From contig JBKOWZ010000078.1 in NCBI GenBank assembly GCA_046724665.1, positions 1-7,076 on the forward strand: a stretch of DNA of 7,076 nucleotides, given 5' to 3'. Position 1 is the first letter of the stretch, and each line of letters opens with the position of its first letter. A model generated the notes under the pieces. The model was not told the origin of the DNA and did no database searches. It saw nothing but the letters and a program-made list of their open reading frames with translations. The position numbers were made by a program, and so were the translations under genes. This document shows positions 6,480 through 7,076 of this stretch, piece after piece. Origin of the DNA: Actinocrinis sp046724665. Lineage in GTDB: Bacteria > Actinomycetota > Actinomycetes > Streptomycetales > Catenulisporaceae.

Positions 6480-6507
6480 CTTCCTTCGAGCACGATGAGG
6501 CATGGGC

Positions 6508-6511
6508 GGAG
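6508..6511 (+). promoter_or_regulatory. Shine-Dalgarno of the PucR-like regulator
   Basis: GGAG lies 5 bases before the ATG at 6517 and decides that start over the in-frame ATG at 6502, which has only a GAGG 1 base upstream. Confidence 0.6.
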
Positions 6512-6516
6512 CGAAC

Positions 6517-7076
6517 ATGGCAATTCGCTCGGTGGCCGATCCGGTGGCGGCCGATCCCGAGGCGGTGCGGGACCTGGCGCGGCGGTGCGAGCACCGGCTC
6601 GACGCCCTGGTCGAGCGCATCGCCGCACAGTGGCGTGCGCAGCTGCCCGGATCCCAGAACCTGCGCGACGCGGAGACCGACGCCGCGCTGAGGCAGGCGG
6701 TCCGCGCGTTCCTCCACACGTTGCAGGGTGCCGCGGCGGAGATGGACCTGCGCGCGCTGTACCGCAAGCGCGCCGCGCGCCGGGCGGAGCAGGGCGTGCC
6801 GCTGCCGACACTGCTGCGTACGTACACGATCGCGGCGTACGCGCTGTTCGAGGGCTTCCAGCAGGAGGCCAGGCCTGACGAGACGTCAGCGCTGGCCGAG
6901 ATCGCCCGGCTGCTGTTCATCGCGCAGGACGAGGCGATCACCGAGGTGGCCAGCGCATATCAGGAGGAGTTGGCCGCGTTGGGCGCGGTGCGCCGGGACC
7001 GGCGCCGCGAACTGGTGCGCGACCTGGTGGCCGGCGCGGCGCCGCCCGAGGCGGCGGTGCTCGAGGAGTTCGGGCT
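6517..7076 (+). CDS. PucR/CdaR-type transcriptional regulator, N-terminal part, cut by window edge
   Basis: The frame stays open from the ATG to the right edge (186 complete codons). It is almost entirely alpha-helical and charged, with the pattern of the RsbRD-like N-terminal domain of actinobacterial PucR-family regulators. Residues about 15-150 form the helical bundle, including RRAEQGVPLPTLLRTYTIAA (88-107), and RRDRRRELVRDLVAG (159-173) matches the usual linker into the central domain. The PucR C-terminal helix-turn-helix that would prove DNA binding should lie beyond base 7076. Family members are usually about 380-420 residues, so more than half is missing. It follows the reductase gene on the same strand after 135 bases that contain repeats, so it may have its own promoter and control itself or the reductase. 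No DNA-binding or ligand residues are visible here. An RsbRD-domain protein of another type is the main alternative. Confidence 0.75.
   Translation, partial: MAIRSVADPVAADPEAVRDLARRCEHRLDALVERIAAQWRAQLPGSQNLRDAETDAALRQAVRAFLHTLQGAAAEMDLRALYRKRAARRAEQGVPLPTLLRTYTIAAYALFEGFQQEARPDETSALAEIARLLFIAQDEAITEVASAYQEELAALGAVRRDRRRELVRDLVAGAAPPEAAVLEEFG

Noticed and set aside
5772..6878. Plus-strand open frame of 368 codons in a different frame from the reductase
   Set aside because: Off-frame reading of the reductase and regulator genes, with a product dominated by Arg, Gly and Pro.
5901..6941. Minus-strand open frame of 346 codons spanning reductase, gap and regulator
   Set aside because: It crosses two plus-strand genes with clear family motifs, and its Ala/Ser/Arg-rich product is typical of a reverse-strand shadow.
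1..7076. CRISPR arrays, tRNA/rRNA genes, insertion-sequence ends
   Set aside because: I saw no spaced palindromic repeat series, no cloverleaf or rRNA-like segments, no transposase and no terminal inverted repeats.

Overview
The window looks like chromosomal DNA of a high-GC actinomycete. Codon third positions are mostly G or C, GTG serves as a start codon, the lipoprotein and oligopeptide-permease sequences are of actinobacterial type, and a PucR-like regulator with an RsbRD-type N-terminus is present. A streptomycete or close relative is plausible, but the genus cannot be fixed from the sequence.

Left part, minus strand (about 1-4694): four genes of a peptide/nickel-type (Opp/Dpp) ABC importer. 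In transcription order they are an OppC/DppC-like permease (4694-3705), a solute-binding lipoprotein (3634-1817), an OppB/DppB-like permease (GTG start, 1676-675) and an OppD/DppD-like ATPase (678 to beyond the left edge). The last two overlap by 4 bases (ATGA). A second ATPase may lie off the window. The lipoprotein would capture a peptide-like ligand outside the membrane, the two permeases would form the channel, and the ATPase would power import. The order permease-lipoprotein-permease-ATPase matches that described for the Streptomyces bldK locus. This shows the architecture, not the substrate. A 13-bp perfect hairpin between the lipoprotein and second permease genes may set unequal expression.

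Middle (4695-5190): a 496-bp divergent intergenic region with no convincing gene. It holds a candidate promoter for the transporter operon, several short dyads, and near its right end a perfect 14-bp palindrome next to a -10-like hexamer. The hexamer lies so close to the next gene that a leaderless transcript is possible.

Right part, plus strand: a complete FAD-dependent oxidoreductase of the geranylgeranyl reductase family (5191-6381), then a 135-bp gap with a striking 11-bp-period direct repeat and related half-sites, then the 5' part of a PucR/CdaR-type transcriptional regulator (6517 to beyond the right edge).

All five protein families are familiar, and I found no convincing undescribed multi-gene system. 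The points most worth a second look are regulatory: the repeat array before the regulator, the palindrome and possible leaderless start of the reductase, and the intra-operon hairpin with a possible vestigial reading frame beside it.
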